Positions 45,986-57,094 of a DNA stretch of 64,000 bases are shown here, piece by piece. The notes under the pieces were generated by a model. The model was not told the origin of the DNA. It ran no database searches and worked only from the letters and a program-made list of their open reading frames with translations. Numbering within the stretch: position 1 is the first letter of the stretch; each line of letters starts with the position of its first letter. Both the position numbers and the translations under genes were made by a program. Where the stretch lies: the NCBI GenBank assembly GCA_021234155.1, contig JAJEKV010000015.1:3318852-3382851 (forward strand), given 5' to 3'. Source of the DNA: Isoetes taiwanensis (taxonomy: Eukaryota > Streptophyta > Lycopodiopsida > Isoetales > Isoetaceae).

Positions 45986-48900
45986 GTCCCCGCTTCATGA
46001 CCCTTGCTTATATAAAGGGAAAGGCTTCTTTGGGTTGTTTTACGGCCCGAGGAAAAGATGGCCCGTAGCGGGCCTTGGGAACCAACGACCGGCGGCGTGG
46101 CCGAGCTTTAACATAACAGGAAAAAACCATTTGGCTTCATCCTGCTTTACATTGATTCTGAGGTAAGATCGATGGAATCGCAGGAGTAAAATCCATGGAA
46201 TGCAAGGTAAGATCGATGGAAGGAAGGTAAAAAAATCCTACTTAGCATTCTTGCCGACTTTCAAGGGAGGAATACTTACTTGCGATGTCGTAACTGATTG
46301 GATGGGAAGGCGGGGAATAAAGCCCAATGGTTTTCGATGCAAAGTACTACGTATAATCCTTCAAAGTTGTATGTCGAAATCAAGAAAGAAGTAAAGAGAC
46401 TCCTAGAATTGAGTTAGGTGGATGGGACGATGCGGCATAAAACTGGATTTTATTAGTCATCGATGCAAAGGGCCTTTTCGATACATATCGATTTAGTGGT
46501 TAGAGTATGTCAAACAAGTGAATGCCCCACAAATTAAGAAAATCGGTTCTACATTGCACCACCATTGTTAGTAGAAACCGCGTTGCTATTTTTGTTGTAT
46601 GCATGAGGGAGGCTTGATTCAAAACCACACGCCAACCATTCCGATATATCCGTCCAACGGGTCTAATACTTTCCTAATTCTTGGTTTCTTCTTTCAAAAA
46701 CTTGAGTTTCATTTTTTTTTGGGTTCATTTTCCGACTTACTTGTTCTTGTCAATCGATTATATGAGACTAAAGATAAAATTGTGAGGAAAATTACGTGAA
46801 TACATTAAGAATAATATGGAAAGAATTGGAATGCTTCTCGGAGTTTTACAATGGTTTAGGCGGGAGTAATAAAGAGTGGCTAAGAAGTTAAAGCGAATAA
46901 GCGTTTTTAGACACTTTAGTCAAGTGGCTAAAGTTTTATAACGGCAATTTTTTAGAAAAAGCATGAATTTAGCCACTCCAAAAGGGGTAAATTAAGATAC
47001 TTAGAGGATTTAGCCAAGATTGTTTGCTGCATGGGTATCTTGATGCGCCTTCTCTAAAGTTGATTAGGAGGCTGATCAATTCAAATAGCCATGTCAATTC
47101 TTAACCGTTTAGGAATTGCCATTAGCTACCTCCAATCATATTTTGAATTTGTATCTATAAGTTGTTTTAGGTTCAAATGCTATGGAGAATGTTACATGAT
47201 ATGCATTTTAAGCTTTAAATAGTAGTCTCTCTTCTTGCAATTGTTACATTTCAGGGCTTTATCACTAAATTCACCATTTGGATTGCGTTTGTGTAACATG
47301 CATGTTCCTTCCAAAAGCGATATTGTTTTTGATTTCCTTACATAGAAAAGGATTGTACTTTTGGAACAACTTTTTGTTATTGTTTGCCTGTAAAAGAAGC
47401 ATAGTAGGAATCAATGTCAAATTTCATGTACTAATCTGATTGCTCAAGTTTGAAGTTAAATAGTTGCACTTTAGCTGGGGACCAAAGAAAATTAAGCCAA
47501 CATCAATTTCATGTCATATAAATTTTACATTTAGCCAAGTGGGAAGATAATTAAAAGGACTTTATTTTTGTAATTTAAGCCAAGAGAAAAATCTAAGAAC
47601 TTTTGTTTTTCATAGGTCTAGCCAACCTTAATTTGAATAGAAAAACATTTAGGGCGTTAAAATTTACCACTGGTTTGGAGTGTATAATTGTTTGGACTAG
47701 CTATGCATGACTTTGAATAAAAACCTATAGTATGTTTGGCTAGGATTTTTGGTGCTATTGTGTACGATGGTGGGTGGGTATAGGGTTTTCAATTGGGTGA
47801 TATCCTCTCTTGCGGGGCTTTGGCACATGCCTGCTTTCACGACATCTTAAGCGGCTACATGTGGTGGATGTGTTTTTTTTTTTTTGAAGGAAGAAAAAAG
47901 TTTATCAATCAAAGTAAAGTACCTAGCGATATATCATCTATTTGTTAACATTTGCGAAGATGCCTCTAAAACTCTGAGCTTAAACATGTGCCTCCAATAA
48001 AGGCCAGTTTATAAGACTTGATTTGGAAGATCTTGAACTCAAATATGATCTTTCACATCGACTCAAGGGCAAAACATCTAAGTCATCATTATCTTAGTGA
48101 GCTATACTTAATAACTCCACAAGCATATGAATAAGTGCCCTCAAAAGCGTGGTGTCTTGAGTGCTCCCAAATTGACCCACGAAGCCAATCATAGCAAGAT
48201 AAAATACTTATACGCCTAGTTGGTGGCTATGCATCGAGTAGAGACATGGTAGCATATTAGCTATCCTGAGTGAGCTGTTAAAGGAACCTTGTTGCCGGGC
48301 GATGCCGGTTGAACTTGGATAAGCAAGAGACAGCAGTGGACATGTTTTTTCTTTTTTTGGGGGCATTTTTTAAAGTTGGTGACAGGTGCACGATGGGTTG
48401 CTTAAGTTCATTTGTCAAGAACATAGCTATAATAAGATTTTGAATCTGGGTAAAATTTGGCTTTGGATAAGCTCTAGAAACAAAAAATTTATTAAAGCCA
48501 TGTCATCAATCCGGCTAGGGGTGGTAGTATCACCTGTGTGCCCTTAAGGCCCTCGGATTTCAATGTTGTTAGGAAAAGAAGTTCTTGTTTTTGGCATGTT
48601 AGTGACTATCACTTCCGGTTATGCCTCAAATTTCTTTGAGCCTAGTAGTTTCGTTGCAGCATATCATTTCAATTTGAGGCCGATTTGTGCTACTAATCAG
48701 CCAGAGAGATGAATCTTTGCATTTGGCTGCAGTTTTGCTTACAATTTTAGCCTTATATACCAAGCATTGATGTGGGTGAGGAGATGCCAATTTCGTTACC
48801 AAACCCTAACGTAAGCCTTGTAAGTGATTAATCCAAGCCGTATCATTTCAATTCAAAGTAGCAAGCATTAACAAATTTCTCCAACATGTATTGGTTGCAG
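45986..48900. other. AT-rich stretch with small repeats only
   Basis: A short GGTAAGATCGATGGAA repeat occurs twice at about 46163-46220. A T-run at about 47871-47886 precedes GAAGGAAGAAAAAAGTTT, perhaps the reverse complement of a poly(A)-ended retroelement fragment. Open frames such as 46599-46799 look random. No gene is called. Confidence 0.35.
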
Positions 48901-49120
48901 AAACCATGTAATTGTGTGTCTCCAAAACCTTTGCATACCCGAAGAATTATGTCAGGAAAAAAGGGGCGATGTAGAGGAAAGGCGGCGAGAGAGGGAGGCG
49001 GTGGAAGAATTTCAAGATAAAAAGTATGGAGTCACGGATGATCTTTTCCAAATGTTCAACCCATGCGTGAGGTGTTTTACTGCCATGGAAAGTAGTAGGC
49101 GGAAGAGCTCGAAACTCTAA
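48901..49120 (+). CDS. Possible last exon of an unrecognised gene
   Basis: Directly after an acceptor-like TTGGTTGCAG (48891-48900) the frame is open for about 72 codons to TAA at 49118-49120. It reads NHVIVCLQNLCIPEELC, a charged helix-like DVEERRREREAVEEFQDKK, then DDLFQMFNPCVRCF and a basic end SSRRKSSKL. It looks more like protein than its surroundings. No family recognised and no upstream exon found. Confidence 0.33.
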
Positions 49121-49145
49121 AACTTCCTCACTTAATTCTTTATGC

Positions 49146-49330
49146 GGTGCATATGTTCTTTTGAGTCTAAACTCTTTGCTCTAGATTCTCTGCTAAAATA
49201 TCATTAGACTCTCTCTAGAATCTCACATTACATATGTTCTTTTTTTGCAGTGCTCTTAGGCCTAAAGTCTTTGCTCTAGATTCTACCTAAAATATCTGTT
49301 AGACTCTCTCTAGAATCCTACACTCTTGCT
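49146..49330 (+). repeat. Tandem duplication, unit about 92 bp, before LINE B
   Basis: 49146-49230 and 49231-49330 share ATATGTTCTTTT, TAAA-TCTTTGCTCTAGATTCT, TAAAATAT and TTAGACTCTCTCTAGAATC. Small indels separate them. Unrelated in sequence to the tandem repeat before LINE A. Confidence 0.82.
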
Positions 49331-49979
49331 TTCAAAATCATCTTAAACTTTGTTTTGTTGGAAATGACTCCCCATTTTCTATTTTATAGGGAAATAAGAG
49401 TTGGTCCTTCATTTTCGAGTTTATCTCTAGTTTTGAAGGTGACCCGTTCACGGCTAGCACGTCAATGCCAAGGCCTCTCCTACGACCCGATGTAGGGGTC
49501 GGTAGCCCGAGCCACGGTAGAGTCGTGAATTATTCCGCGATTTAGCGGATACCTGCGAGTTAGGGGAGCCCATGCTGCCGGCAGGCAAGTTCTTTGAAGG
49601 GCACATCTGGCTAATAATGAGCGGGATCTTACTCCGGTCTGGCAGGGATGCCTTGGCGGGGAGGAGTTAAGCGAGTCGAGGACTCGAAGTCGACCAAATC
49701 TGCTTGGTACGCACTGCTTTCGACCAAATGCTACCCTGCTTTGCCTCATCACGATCCTCACTTGTCTTGCCACTGCTTCGATGCGCGTGACCAAATCGCC
49801 CTGGCGCACTCGCTTACGCTGTCGAGAGTACGCCCCCACTTAACAGTGCTGCTCCGCTCTTGGTCCATCCGTGACACACACTACACAAGACATCTCCGAC
49901 CGCTCAATAGGAATTGTGCCTCGGGTGAGTAGTGGAAGCTGTCGGGGTTTCCGTCTTGAGAAGAGGCGATAGCCTCAAT

Positions 49980-50800
49980 TGATAGGTTGTGGAAATGGAC
50001 CTCATCTTCCTCATGGAACATGGGAACACCAGACCCTGGTACTGCGATCACGCGAGAATTACGGCATTTTTTGATTGTTCAATGTGGTTGTGAGGAGATG
50101 TGGGCGGTGGGGTTGCTACTCACCGGGGTAGCCTTGGCACATTTGATTTCCCTCGGAAGGCCGGCCAGGACATAACGTACTTGTGGATCGAGTGCACCAC
50201 CACGGCGGAGATCCTCTCTCTTCCTATTTTGCTTGCTACTTTCCCCATCGCAGAGAGTCCCTTCTATCCAGCCACGGTGGTGAGGATGGACCGGTATGTC
50301 GATCTATATGATGACATATAGCAGCACAAGCGGATGGGCGATCATGCTCGCCGGAGACTTCAATGCGGCGGGCGAGGGTAGAAACGGGCCATGCGAGGTA
50401 CGGGACCCCTACGCGGATGGCGTCAGCTGCGGTTAGCGTCCCTTGAAGGCGGCTTGCACCGACACTCGGATGACGGTCGGGTCACCAGCCGGCGGAATAA
50501 TTGCTCCTAATGTGCGGTATCTTTGACCTGCTCATATGCAATGGCCTACCACAATGGCCCTCCGAGGTTACCAGCCGGCGGAACAATTGCTCCCTAATGT
50601 CGCATTATCTTTGACTGCTCATATGCAGTAGCCTGTGGCCCTCTTCCCGAGTACACTTGCAGGCGGGACAATCGCGGCCCGGAACTAGTGTAGGTGGATT
50701 ATGTCATGAGTGGCTGTACGATGTACGCAGCAGCCGACCATTTTCCTGCGTCGGCATGGACTGGTCGGGGCCGAGGGAGGCGACTCGGATCACCTCCACT
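49980..50800 (+). pseudogene. LINE B endonuclease remnant
   Basis: GGVATHRGS near 50103-50130, TYLWIECTTTAEILSLPI then ATFPIAESPFYP at about 50180-50272, and LAGDFNA at 50347-50369, which carries the catalytic GDFN of APE-type endonucleases. VDYVMSGC at about 50695-50717 and DSDHL-like at 50782-50795 mark the C-terminal end. Frames change between blocks. An 88-bp direct duplication (50480-50651) interrupts the region. Confidence 0.7.
50480..50651 (+). repeat. Tandem duplication of about 86 bp inside LINE B
   Basis: Both copies contain ACCAGCCGGCGGAA, AATTGCTCC, TAATGT, TATCTTTGAC, CTGCTCATATGCA, GGCCCTC and CCGAG, the second starting at 50568. LINE A shows only one corresponding segment, so the duplication is specific to this copy. 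Confidence 0.8.
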
Positions 50801-51619
50801 CTATGTGAAACGCACGGCCAGCGCTCACGGCCCCTCGATGCTTGATTACCTTGCGACCTGCCGGTTAAGCGGATTATGAGCAGAAGCGGGAGGTTACGTG
50901 ACATGCTGTGAGAAGCCCTCGGCAGGTTCTGCGGGCCCACCGCATTTGGAGCAACAAACCACGATCCAGCTGGTTGAGCTCCTGAGCGAGCTGACAGTGC
51001 TGGAGGCCTCCTCCACGCCCGAGGGAATCGGAGGCGCCAACCTTCCCGCTTAGCGGATGGTTTGATCTTTGGCGAGTGTAAGGCATAGCCTTTCCAGATC
51101 GTCGTGGATCCGGAACCGCTTGAGCTCGGGCCACCACGACCATTCACCAGGTGCCTTCCTCAGGAAACAAGGCAAGGTACACGGCAGGCATCAGGAGAAA
51201 TGTTGACCTCTTGGGCCCACCGAGAACTTTACGGCGCGGGGTACTGCGCGAGGCCGGCCACGGCCCTCACGAGACATCGCGGCTGATTGCAATGGGGCGA
51301 TTACACCTGCTTGACTTTATGATCCTGCGGGAGCAGCGGGCGGATATGCCCCCACAGCATGGCCCACGGCGGTGATCCTGAAGAAGATGTGAAGAGATTT
51401 GCGGCGCTGGCTAATGGGAAGGCAGCGGACTTGGGCGGCACCTGTGAGTTGCTCAAGTGGGCGGGGACAGCCCATGGTGCGAATCCCTTGCTGCAGCTGA
51501 TGTGAGGCGCTGCAAGAGGGTTTTCCCGGTCATGGACCCACCTTTATCCCGACCAATTCACCAGAACCATCATGAGTGGTCGGTGTTTGCCAAAGGCGTG
51601 CTTGGCGGGCATTCTCGAA

Positions 51620-52250
51620 CAGCGAGGTAACGGATGGCGGGAAGCGTGAGTGAGGGGCACTTACCGAGTGAGGCCAGGCCAGGCGATTCGACCATTGATC
51701 ACATCTTCACACTCGGGGCCACGGTGAGGGGCCGGCGAACCGTCGGGAGGACTGTCTTTATTTGTTTTGTGGACTTTTGCAAAGGCTTTGACCGTGCCAG
51801 AGCAAAAGTTATGGGAGAGATTGCACCATCTGCAGGACTCCCTATGGATCTGCGAGAGCGATTAATACTGTGAGGCTATCTGGTACACCCACGAATGCAT
51901 ACAACGGAAGAACTGATGTTTGCCCGGTAGCATTGGAGTTAGGCAAGGTTGTTCTCTCTCCCACCCACACTCTTTGGACTTTACATTGACGGTTGGAAGC
52001 GGCTTCGCGCCAATGGGGGCCGATTATCTGACTCTTGCACGGGTCATCCGGCTGACTCATCTATGCGAGGATGATGTGGACCTCTTAGCCCATACACACC
52101 CGAGGAAGGGCATGCAAGCACACTTAGATACCACAGACACGTCACGCCCGAGCCGGACATGCGTGTCAGCACGGCCCAAGACTAAGGTGGTCCTCATATC
52201 CACCTCCGTCATCCAGCGCCGGCGCTCACTTGTCGAGATGGTAGAGTTCA
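51620..52250 (+). pseudogene. LINE B reverse transcriptase remnant
   Basis: An open stretch (51634-51873) reads STIDHIFTLGATV, then VFICFVDFCKGFDRA: the FVDFxKAFD motif with the first catalytic aspartate. It is followed, after a shift, by SIGVRQGCSLS at about 51925-51965, and by CEDDVDLLAHT at about 52065-52095, where YADDVVLLAHT is usual, so the tyrosine and alanine of the active site are changed. ARPKTKVVLIS closes the domain near 52170-52205. Non-functional. Confidence 0.8.
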
Positions 52251-52969
52251 CACCCGACTACAAGTACACGGGTGTTTTACATCCTCAATGTATCGGGATG
52301 CATCCATTTGCCTTGGGCGACATGGGTTGGAAGGTACTTTATGCATAATGCAAAACAGTCCCGCAGGCGGTACGTATGGCTGGGGCCGTTTGATCACATT
52401 CCGAACCTTGGTGGGCCAGTTCTTACGTATGGGGTAGAGGGTGTGGGGCCCGAGTGGTGTCTTTTGGCTGACTTACTGGAGCGACTTACGACAGGTCGAA
52501 GGCATTTTGTAGCGGGCATTTGGTCAAGCCCTCGAATTCCATATCGAATCTTGTTGCGAGGCGGGATTCATGCCCCTGCCGGCATGCGACCCCTCGATAG
52601 TTACATGGTTTGGCTGAGGAAGGTGGCTGGCATGGAGCTGACACTTTCGGCTCCCGCGCAGCTACCCATTTGTGGCGTGGGCCGCAACAACTCGGGCTTG
52701 TTGGAAGGACAAAGAGGCCGATGGCTTCTTGTATTTGGAGCGTAGATGCACATAGGTGCGTCCGGGTGCACCACCAGACGCCGGCGGGATAAGAATTTGA
52801 GGGGTACTTGGACTCTTGTTTCACAGAGGAAGCTTCACGGGACCACCATGCTGCGGAGCGGTAAAGATGGCACACTACAAAGCGGCCACATAAACCCCAC
52901 CACGATTGAGGCCCGCGGCTCTACACTGCGTTCTCGGTTGCCCATGAAGGAGTCACGGGGATCATCGTT

Positions 52970-53150
52970 CCATTAGAGCGAGTCTTGGCTTGAAATGGTC
53001 GGTGGGTTGGAGGAAACGGCGCCGGGGCCGGGCTTTGTCCCGGTGTTGCTTGGCGGGGGTTGTTGAGAATGAAAGCCATGCCTTAGGCTGTCGAGCCTAT
53101 ATAGTCGGTCGGACTCGCTTCCATTCTCTTAGTGCGGCACAGTGCGCCTG
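52970..53150 (+). pseudogene. LINE B C-terminal zinc-finger-like end
   Basis: An open stretch reading CCLAGVVENESHALGCRAY at about 53040-53102 has the C-x-H-x-C spacing found near the C-terminus of many plant LINE proteins, just before the 3' UTR. Confidence 0.5.
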
Positions 53151-53428
53151 CCGCGAGCTACTTTCGATGCGCCATCCGGTTGATCCGGCTCCTACCTCCC
53201 GGGAGGTTGGGGTTTTTGGATCTAGCGGACTCACCTCACGCCCACGAGCCTGCAGTCTTGGGAATTCATGTGTATATGTATGTCACAATGCGGTTGCCCG
53301 GCTTGTTTCTTCGCGGCGGTTTTCCCTCCTAGGGGGGTTTTTAATCACGGGTAACTTAGCGGGCTTCCTTTACACCGATGCTAATTTAGGTCCGTAGGCG
53401 ATTTGGCCTCGCCCGGACGATAAAAGAA

Positions 53429-53452
53429 CCTTCCTTCTTCCTTCCTTCCTTC
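53429..53452 (+). repeat. Tetranucleotide tail of LINE B
   Basis: CCTTCCTTCTTCCTTCCTTC after CGATAAAAGAA, equivalent to the tail at 35701-35720. Confidence 0.75.
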
Positions 53453-54400
53453 AAAACCGAGAATAAGTCCACAACCCCATTCCCGTATGCATCTAAACAA
53501 TGTAACATAATATTTGCTATGGTCACAGTCTTTTGAAATGATTTAACCAAAATTAACCTCGCATTATGTGCATGCCTTTCAACATCCATAGATATAACAT
53601 TCTGGGTAATTTCTTATATAACATTGTTATCAATGTTACGTATCAGAATTGTCATCTTGGAACAAACAAGCCCTTCAAATAAGACGTTGAAATTCTTATT
53701 TCAAGGAGAAACTTGTTATATATGGGTACACAGTCTACATAAGCCGTTAAAAAGATCTTCATATAAGGAATTCGTTAATCTAATTTCAATTTCTCATTGT
53801 AAAAATTTTTAAGCAGCATTTGTTAATCCAAGGATTACTAGTATTAGAGTCTGCAAACATTACGTTTATTTATCCCCTTAATTGCGTGCCTGATCCTGAT
53901 TACCTGAGCAGTTCAAACAGCAGATTCAAACCGACAGTTCCTGACAAATCATAGCTTCAAATAGAGTACCAACGAATATATCAAACTGACAGAACGCAAT
54001 CCACCATACGAATGAGGAAGCGAGCAGAAACACAAACATATAACTGCAAAGCATGCTAGCTTTAAAATGACAGATGAGTATACAAGAGAGATTAGTAATT
54101 AGGATCGCGGCAAGTCTTTTTACTTATAATCATTACTTTACGTTTGTAAGATAGGTAGATTCGAATCCTGAATCGGTTAACATTCATCAAACAATCTTTT
54201 AACAGAATAAACATGAATCAATTAGCACAATATGTAGAGGTCTGTGCATGATGAAAAAAGCGCTGGTCTTATTTCATATCCAAAAAGATGTACAATGCAG
54301 GATAAACCCAAAACATATAAGAATCATATCTCATTTCTATCACAAAAATATCTGCTACAAAAACCTGGTCATCAGATCCATGAAATAGTAGAGTAATCTA
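53453..54400. other. AT-rich stretch without recognisable genes
   Basis: A block near 54150-54180 (AGATTCGAATCC) resembles a pol III B box but no A box or tRNA fold could be paired with it. Nothing else seen. Confidence 0.35.
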
Positions 54401-54449
54401 GTGCAAAACGTCGAGGAAGCTGCAAGAAATCGCGTCACAAGAAGAGTGA

Positions 54450-54960
54450 AAGCCATGCAGATCCGGAAAGACTATAATTATTCGTCAAGACACGGCAAAG
54501 ACACAGATCAATGGCGCATTAAGAAGGAGCAAGGGGCAGCTCCGGCGATCCAGGCAAGGGAAGGAACGGCAAAAGAAGCGGGCGGCCTCGAGGGAAGGGA
54601 GCAGGGGCCGAAGCTGGCTCTCCCTGTGCAAAAACTGCCACGGACTGGCAGAGCAGGGCAGAGGCGATCAATGCAGCGGCATTCAAAATGCGACCATGTT
54701 TCTGCTTACCATTGCGGAGATCTACTTGCAGGGGATAAAACGTAGACTTGGAGCAGAATGGCGAGGCGCTGCCGGAACTGGCTATGGCGGTGGCTGGGAC
54801 CAAATATGAACAAAAAATGCTAGGGCAGCTCAAATGGGGCTGTCCTCTGCCTGCTATATCATCTCAGCTGGCCTTCGATTCGCAGTATATTCCTTGTTCC
54901 TTCCACGTGGCTCAATCGCCGCCCTTCCCTGAAACCCTAACATAACACGCTCCTTTCCTT
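54450..54960 (-). other. GC-richer, exon-like region; possible 5' end of a minus-strand gene
   Basis: On the minus strand an open stretch (54519-54833, no ATG) contains a hydrophobic segment ILNAAALIASALLCQSVAVF followed by AQGEPASAP, reminiscent of a signal or lumen-targeting peptide, then a proline/leucine-rich end. Upstream on that strand is TTAGGGTTT (about 54937-54945), common in plant 5' UTRs. A plus-strand 114-codon frame overlaps it (54401-54745). I cannot decide between them or name a product. Confidence 0.27.
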
Positions 54961-55223
54961 CCCCAACGTTTAGAAATGCTTGAATATCTGGTAGAATATT
55001 CAAACTCCCTTTTATTTTCGTATTATCTTTTAAATGGTTTTATTTTATTAACAAATCAATCGAAGATCCTGATATAGTTACTTTACTCTTTGCTTATAGT
55101 TTCATCAATGCAGATATTAGTCGATATCATTTCAGTTAAACATTCTTTTATTCCATTAATAAGTGCTGCATCCTATGAGAACATGAGTTAAAATTCACTT
55201 AAAATACTTCTATTCAATTAATA

Positions 55224-56431
55224 AGTGGTTCATCCTATGGGAATGTGAGTTAAAATTCTAAACGGTACGATGTATAAATGTTTACGTTTTCAATGTGTCA
55301 GAGCCATTCGTTTGGGATTCAGCTATAATCCCTCGACCCACGTGCGCTCCTCTTTGCAGCTGTTAGCGCCTGTTGTCCACGGCTAATTGGCAGTTGTTAG
55401 CTCAATACCCCATTTAGGGTTTGAATGGCAACTGCCATAGTAGTTGTTGGAGCAGCCATATTTGGCTGCTGGCCGCTACAAATGAGAGCATGTGCCACAT
55501 TATAAGCTTTTGAACCGAATCTTGCTCCTTCCTTTCTCTTTTTCTTATATGCTAACAACTTAATGCCATATGGACACCTGGTACTCGCATTTTTCATCCT
55601 CAGAAGGGCATGAGTTTTCTGATGGTGACATTGCCCATCTTTTGATCGAGCATGCAAACAACATCACGCTGCCAAGCATGGTTGGCATTGCTGGTTGTCG
55701 AATAAGCAGAGACAAAGACAGAGAGAAGAAGAAAGCAGAAATGAGTATAATGTAGAAGGAAAGAAAAGAAATGGCAGGGACAAAACGATATTCTCTATAA
55801 GAGGTGTCAAATGGATCACAATATCTCAAATTCCAATACCACCTTATCTATATTTGCCACATTAAAGACTCCATGACATGCATGATAATTGTTACATAGC
55901 ATCAAGTATCTCTTAAATGTCTAGTCTCTTTTTTCAGTCATCTAGTGGTATATGGCATCAATTCTGTCTTAAATGTCAAGTCTTCTTTTTCACTCGTCAA
56001 ACCCTTATATGGGTTGAGTTTCTTTAGTTTTAAAACGTAGGTGGCTCATCAATGGGAATATGGAGTAAGATTTGGAAGAATACGATGTAAAATATTTGCC
56101 AGCATTTTACAGTAATCAATCGAATCCATTGATTTTATCTTCAATATGTAACTGTAATTCCTCCATCCACATACTCTCCCCTTTACATCTGTTAGCGTCC
56201 ACTTTTCTAGTAAATTGTTAGTTGCTAGCTCAATGCTCCATTGGGTTTGAATGGCAACCGTCAGAGCTGTTGTAATACATATGTTCCGTTGCTAGCTGTT
56301 GCAAATGACTGCTTGTGCTTGTTATCACATATTTCATTCTTAGTAGTGCATGAGTTTTATGATGGTGACATTGTCCATCTCTTAATGGAACATGCAACAA
56401 ACATCACATTGTTAGATATGGCCAGCATTGA
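55224..56431 (+). repeat. Two-copy tandem duplication, offset about 0.8 kb, with conserved coding-like ends
   Basis: 55224-55690 and 56039-56431 share, in order, GGGAA-TGTGAGT-like, ACGATGTA, CTGTTAGCG, TTGTTAG, GCTCAAT, GGGTTTGAATGGCAAC, GCATGAGTTTT, TGATGGTGACATTG and CATGCAA. The shared end is open in both copies: HEFSDGDIAHLLIEHA (55607-55655) and HEFYDGDIVHLLMEHA (56346-56394). Differences include changes in third codon positions. No family recognised. A smaller ~60-bp repeat lies between them near 55915-56010. Confidence 0.75.
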
Positions 56432-56747
56432 AATGTTTCTTCAACTGTCAAATCAGTGGAAAAAAACTAGAAGACTTTTGCAGACATAATGGCATGACAG
56501 AAACAAAAGCGAAATAAGTGGTGACCAAAAAGGAAGGTGTATATATAGAATTGAGAAGGAAAAGTCTTAAATGGGTTAATAGAGTCTGAAAGCTTTATGT
56601 GGCTGACACTTGGCGCCTGAGAAACGTTCTAACTTGCGGCCTAGATACATATGTCTTTAGAGAGCATCGGGATTTGGGAACTTTTTTTTCGCATACATTC
56701 AGCGCCCTTTGTGATAGAATCGATTATAACGACTTCTCCAGTTCCCG

Positions 56748-56751
<4 letters not shown>
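56432..56751. other. Short unassigned stretch before the SINE
   Basis: No structure recognised; the frame at 56599-56793 runs into the T-tract and is not credible. Confidence 0.4.
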
Positions 56752-56784
<33 letters not shown>

Positions 56785-57094
56785 ATGCAATGATAGCTAG
56801 TGGGTTTTAGACACAGGCAAGGGAGGGCACTTTGTATCAATGGAGTGCGACCACGGAGCCCGCGATCACCATGCCATAGATCATTCATGCCACCCAATAA
56901 TAGTCGATTAGGATTTGAGCTGGGCGGGAATACGTATCAATAGCCTAACCACTAGACTTCTCTTTATGATAAGCCTTTTTATAGGACAATCATGCCATAT
57001 AATGATAGCGGTGGGATTTGAACTTTTAGGCGAGAGAGCGTAAGTAACGGTAACTAATCACTAGATTGTCAGTGTGATAAGCTCTTCTTTATAC
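56752..57094 (-). mobile_element. Multimeric tRNA-derived SINE with an A28 tail
   Basis: On the minus strand there are two clear ~104-bp units (57094-56991 and 56990-56887) and a weaker third (56886-56783), ending in a run of 28 A (plus-strand T, 56752-56779). Each clear unit carries an A-box-like TCTAGTG-TTAG (57067-57053 and 56957-56943) and a B-box-like TTCAAATCCCACC or CTCAAATCCTAATC (about 57023-57009 and 56922-56908). The A-box context TCTAGTGGTTAGG resembles tRNA-Glu. A tRNA gene is excluded because no cloverleaf closes. Confidence 0.68.

Larger units (their letters stand above)
49440..53452 (+). mobile_element. LINE B, degenerate non-LTR retrotransposon
   Basis: GC-rich from about 49.44 kb to a TTCC-type tail at 53429-53452. 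On the plus strand: endonuclease (about 49.98-50.8 kb), reverse transcriptase (about 51.6-52.25 kb), C-terminal cysteine/histidine region (about 53.0-53.15 kb), then CGATAAAAGAACC and the tail. Same family as LINE A by the shared 3' end and endonuclease pieces. Multiple frameshifts; an 88-bp tandem duplication lies in the endonuclease region. Confidence 0.82.

Noticed and set aside
50704-51147. 147-codon minus-strand frame
   Set aside because: Antisense to the LINE B endonuclease-RT region and rich in arginine/serine, as antisense frames of GC-rich genes are.
54140-54185. SINE or tRNA B box (GATTCGAATCC)
   Set aside because: No A box at the right distance and no tail or repeat partner.
54930-54950. 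Telomeric repeat (AACCCTAA)
   Set aside because: Only a single unit; more likely the telo-box/5'-UTR motif common in plants.
56887-57094. tRNA genes
   Set aside because: A- and B-box-like motifs exist, but no acceptor stem or cloverleaf closes and the units are tandem with an A tail, which fits a SINE.
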